In this document: positions 7,317 to 7,410 of the stretch, piece after piece
How positions within the stretch are numbered: the first letter of the stretch is position 1
Layout: the number at the start of each line of letters is the position of its first letter
Assembly: GCA_035528235.1 (NCBI GenBank)
Contig: DATKZB010000148.1
Coordinates: 1 to 7,410 of the forward strand
DNA length: 7,410 nucleotides
Direction: 5' to 3'
Source: DATKZB01 sp035528235
GTDB lineage: Bacteria; Planctomycetota; Phycisphaerae; FEN-1346
Notes under the pieces: model-generated
Databases searched by the model: none
What the model was told of the DNA's origin: nothing
What the model saw: only the letters and a program-made list of their open reading frames with translations
Program-made: the position numbers and the translations under genes

Positions 7317-7410
7317 ATGGGGGCCTTTGCCAACACCCCCGCCGCCGAACGCGCCGTCTTCGGACAGCTCCTCCGATGGCACCTCGTACCTGAAATTACA
7401 CACAATGCTT
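7317..7410 (+). CDS. Possible 5' end of an unidentified gene (runs off window)
   Basis: An ATG at 7317 opens 31 codons to the window edge without a stop: MGAFANTPAAERAVFGQLLR and so on. The first two-thirds use G/C-ending codons like the neighbouring genes; the last codons are AT-richer. The same frame stays open upstream to an ATG inside the hairpin repeat (7239), which I regard as fortuitous. No clear ribosome-binding site and no family recognised. It could equally be non-coding. Confidence 0.25.
   Translation, partial: MGAFANTPAAERAVFGQLLRWHLVPEITHNA

Larger units (their letters stand above)
7084..7410. other. Repeat-rich spacer downstream of gyrB
   Basis: This stretch holds a heptanucleotide repeat, two identical 40-base hairpin repeats around a 26-base tandem duplication, and possibly the first codons of a gene at the edge. 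The hairpins could shape the gyrB transcript end, but there is no T-tract terminator. Confidence 0.7.

Overview
The window is GC-rich bacterial chromosome with five recognisable genes, one decayed gene remnant and an unusually dense set of short palindromic and tandem repeats between genes. High GC, a vertebrate-free bacterial gene set (yraN, a TatD/radical-SAM fusion, gyrB), a lipoprotein with an SGNH hydrolase fold and repeat-packed spacers are compatible with a Planctomycetota/Phycisphaerae-like genome. That taxonomic guess is inference from general style, not from a marker comparison.

Layout. 1-1204 (minus, 3' end off the window): predicted lipoprotein SGNH/GDSL hydrolase. 1205-1488: divergent spacer with three hairpins, two of them exact inverted copies of each other, and a promoter-like pair before yraN. 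1489-1932 (plus): YraN/UPF0102 nuclease-like protein. 1933-2185: five different palindromes in about 210 bases. 2186-3580 (plus): one polypeptide joining a TatD-type metal-dependent hydrolase to a radical SAM domain. 3591-3625: hairpin repeat that recurs after gyrB. 3761-4054 (plus): MntA-like minimal nucleotidyltransferase, followed with an 11-base overlap by 4044-4145, a 33-residue remnant of its HepT/HEPN (DUF86) toxin partner whose catalytic core is missing in frame. 4146-4476: hairpin, two successive heptanucleotide arrays and a good gyrB promoter candidate. 4477-7083 (plus): full-length gyrB of the long, insert-bearing type. 7084-7410: a reverse-oriented heptanucleotide repeat, two identical 40-base hairpin repeats bracketing a 26-base tandem duplication, and possibly the first codons of another gene at the right edge.

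How things relate. The genes do not form one pathway. YraN, TatD and GyrB are all nucleic-acid-related housekeeping functions; the nucleotidyltransferase and HepT remnant look like a toxin-antitoxin pair that lost its toxin. Three promoter-like sites, each with a 17-base spacer, precede yraN, the nucleotidyltransferase and gyrB; the latter two share the same nine bases around the -10. The most noteworthy material is the decayed mntA-hepT pair, the covarying palindrome family, and the heptanucleotide arrays that flank gyrB in opposite orientations. No tRNA, rRNA, CRISPR array or transposase gene was seen.
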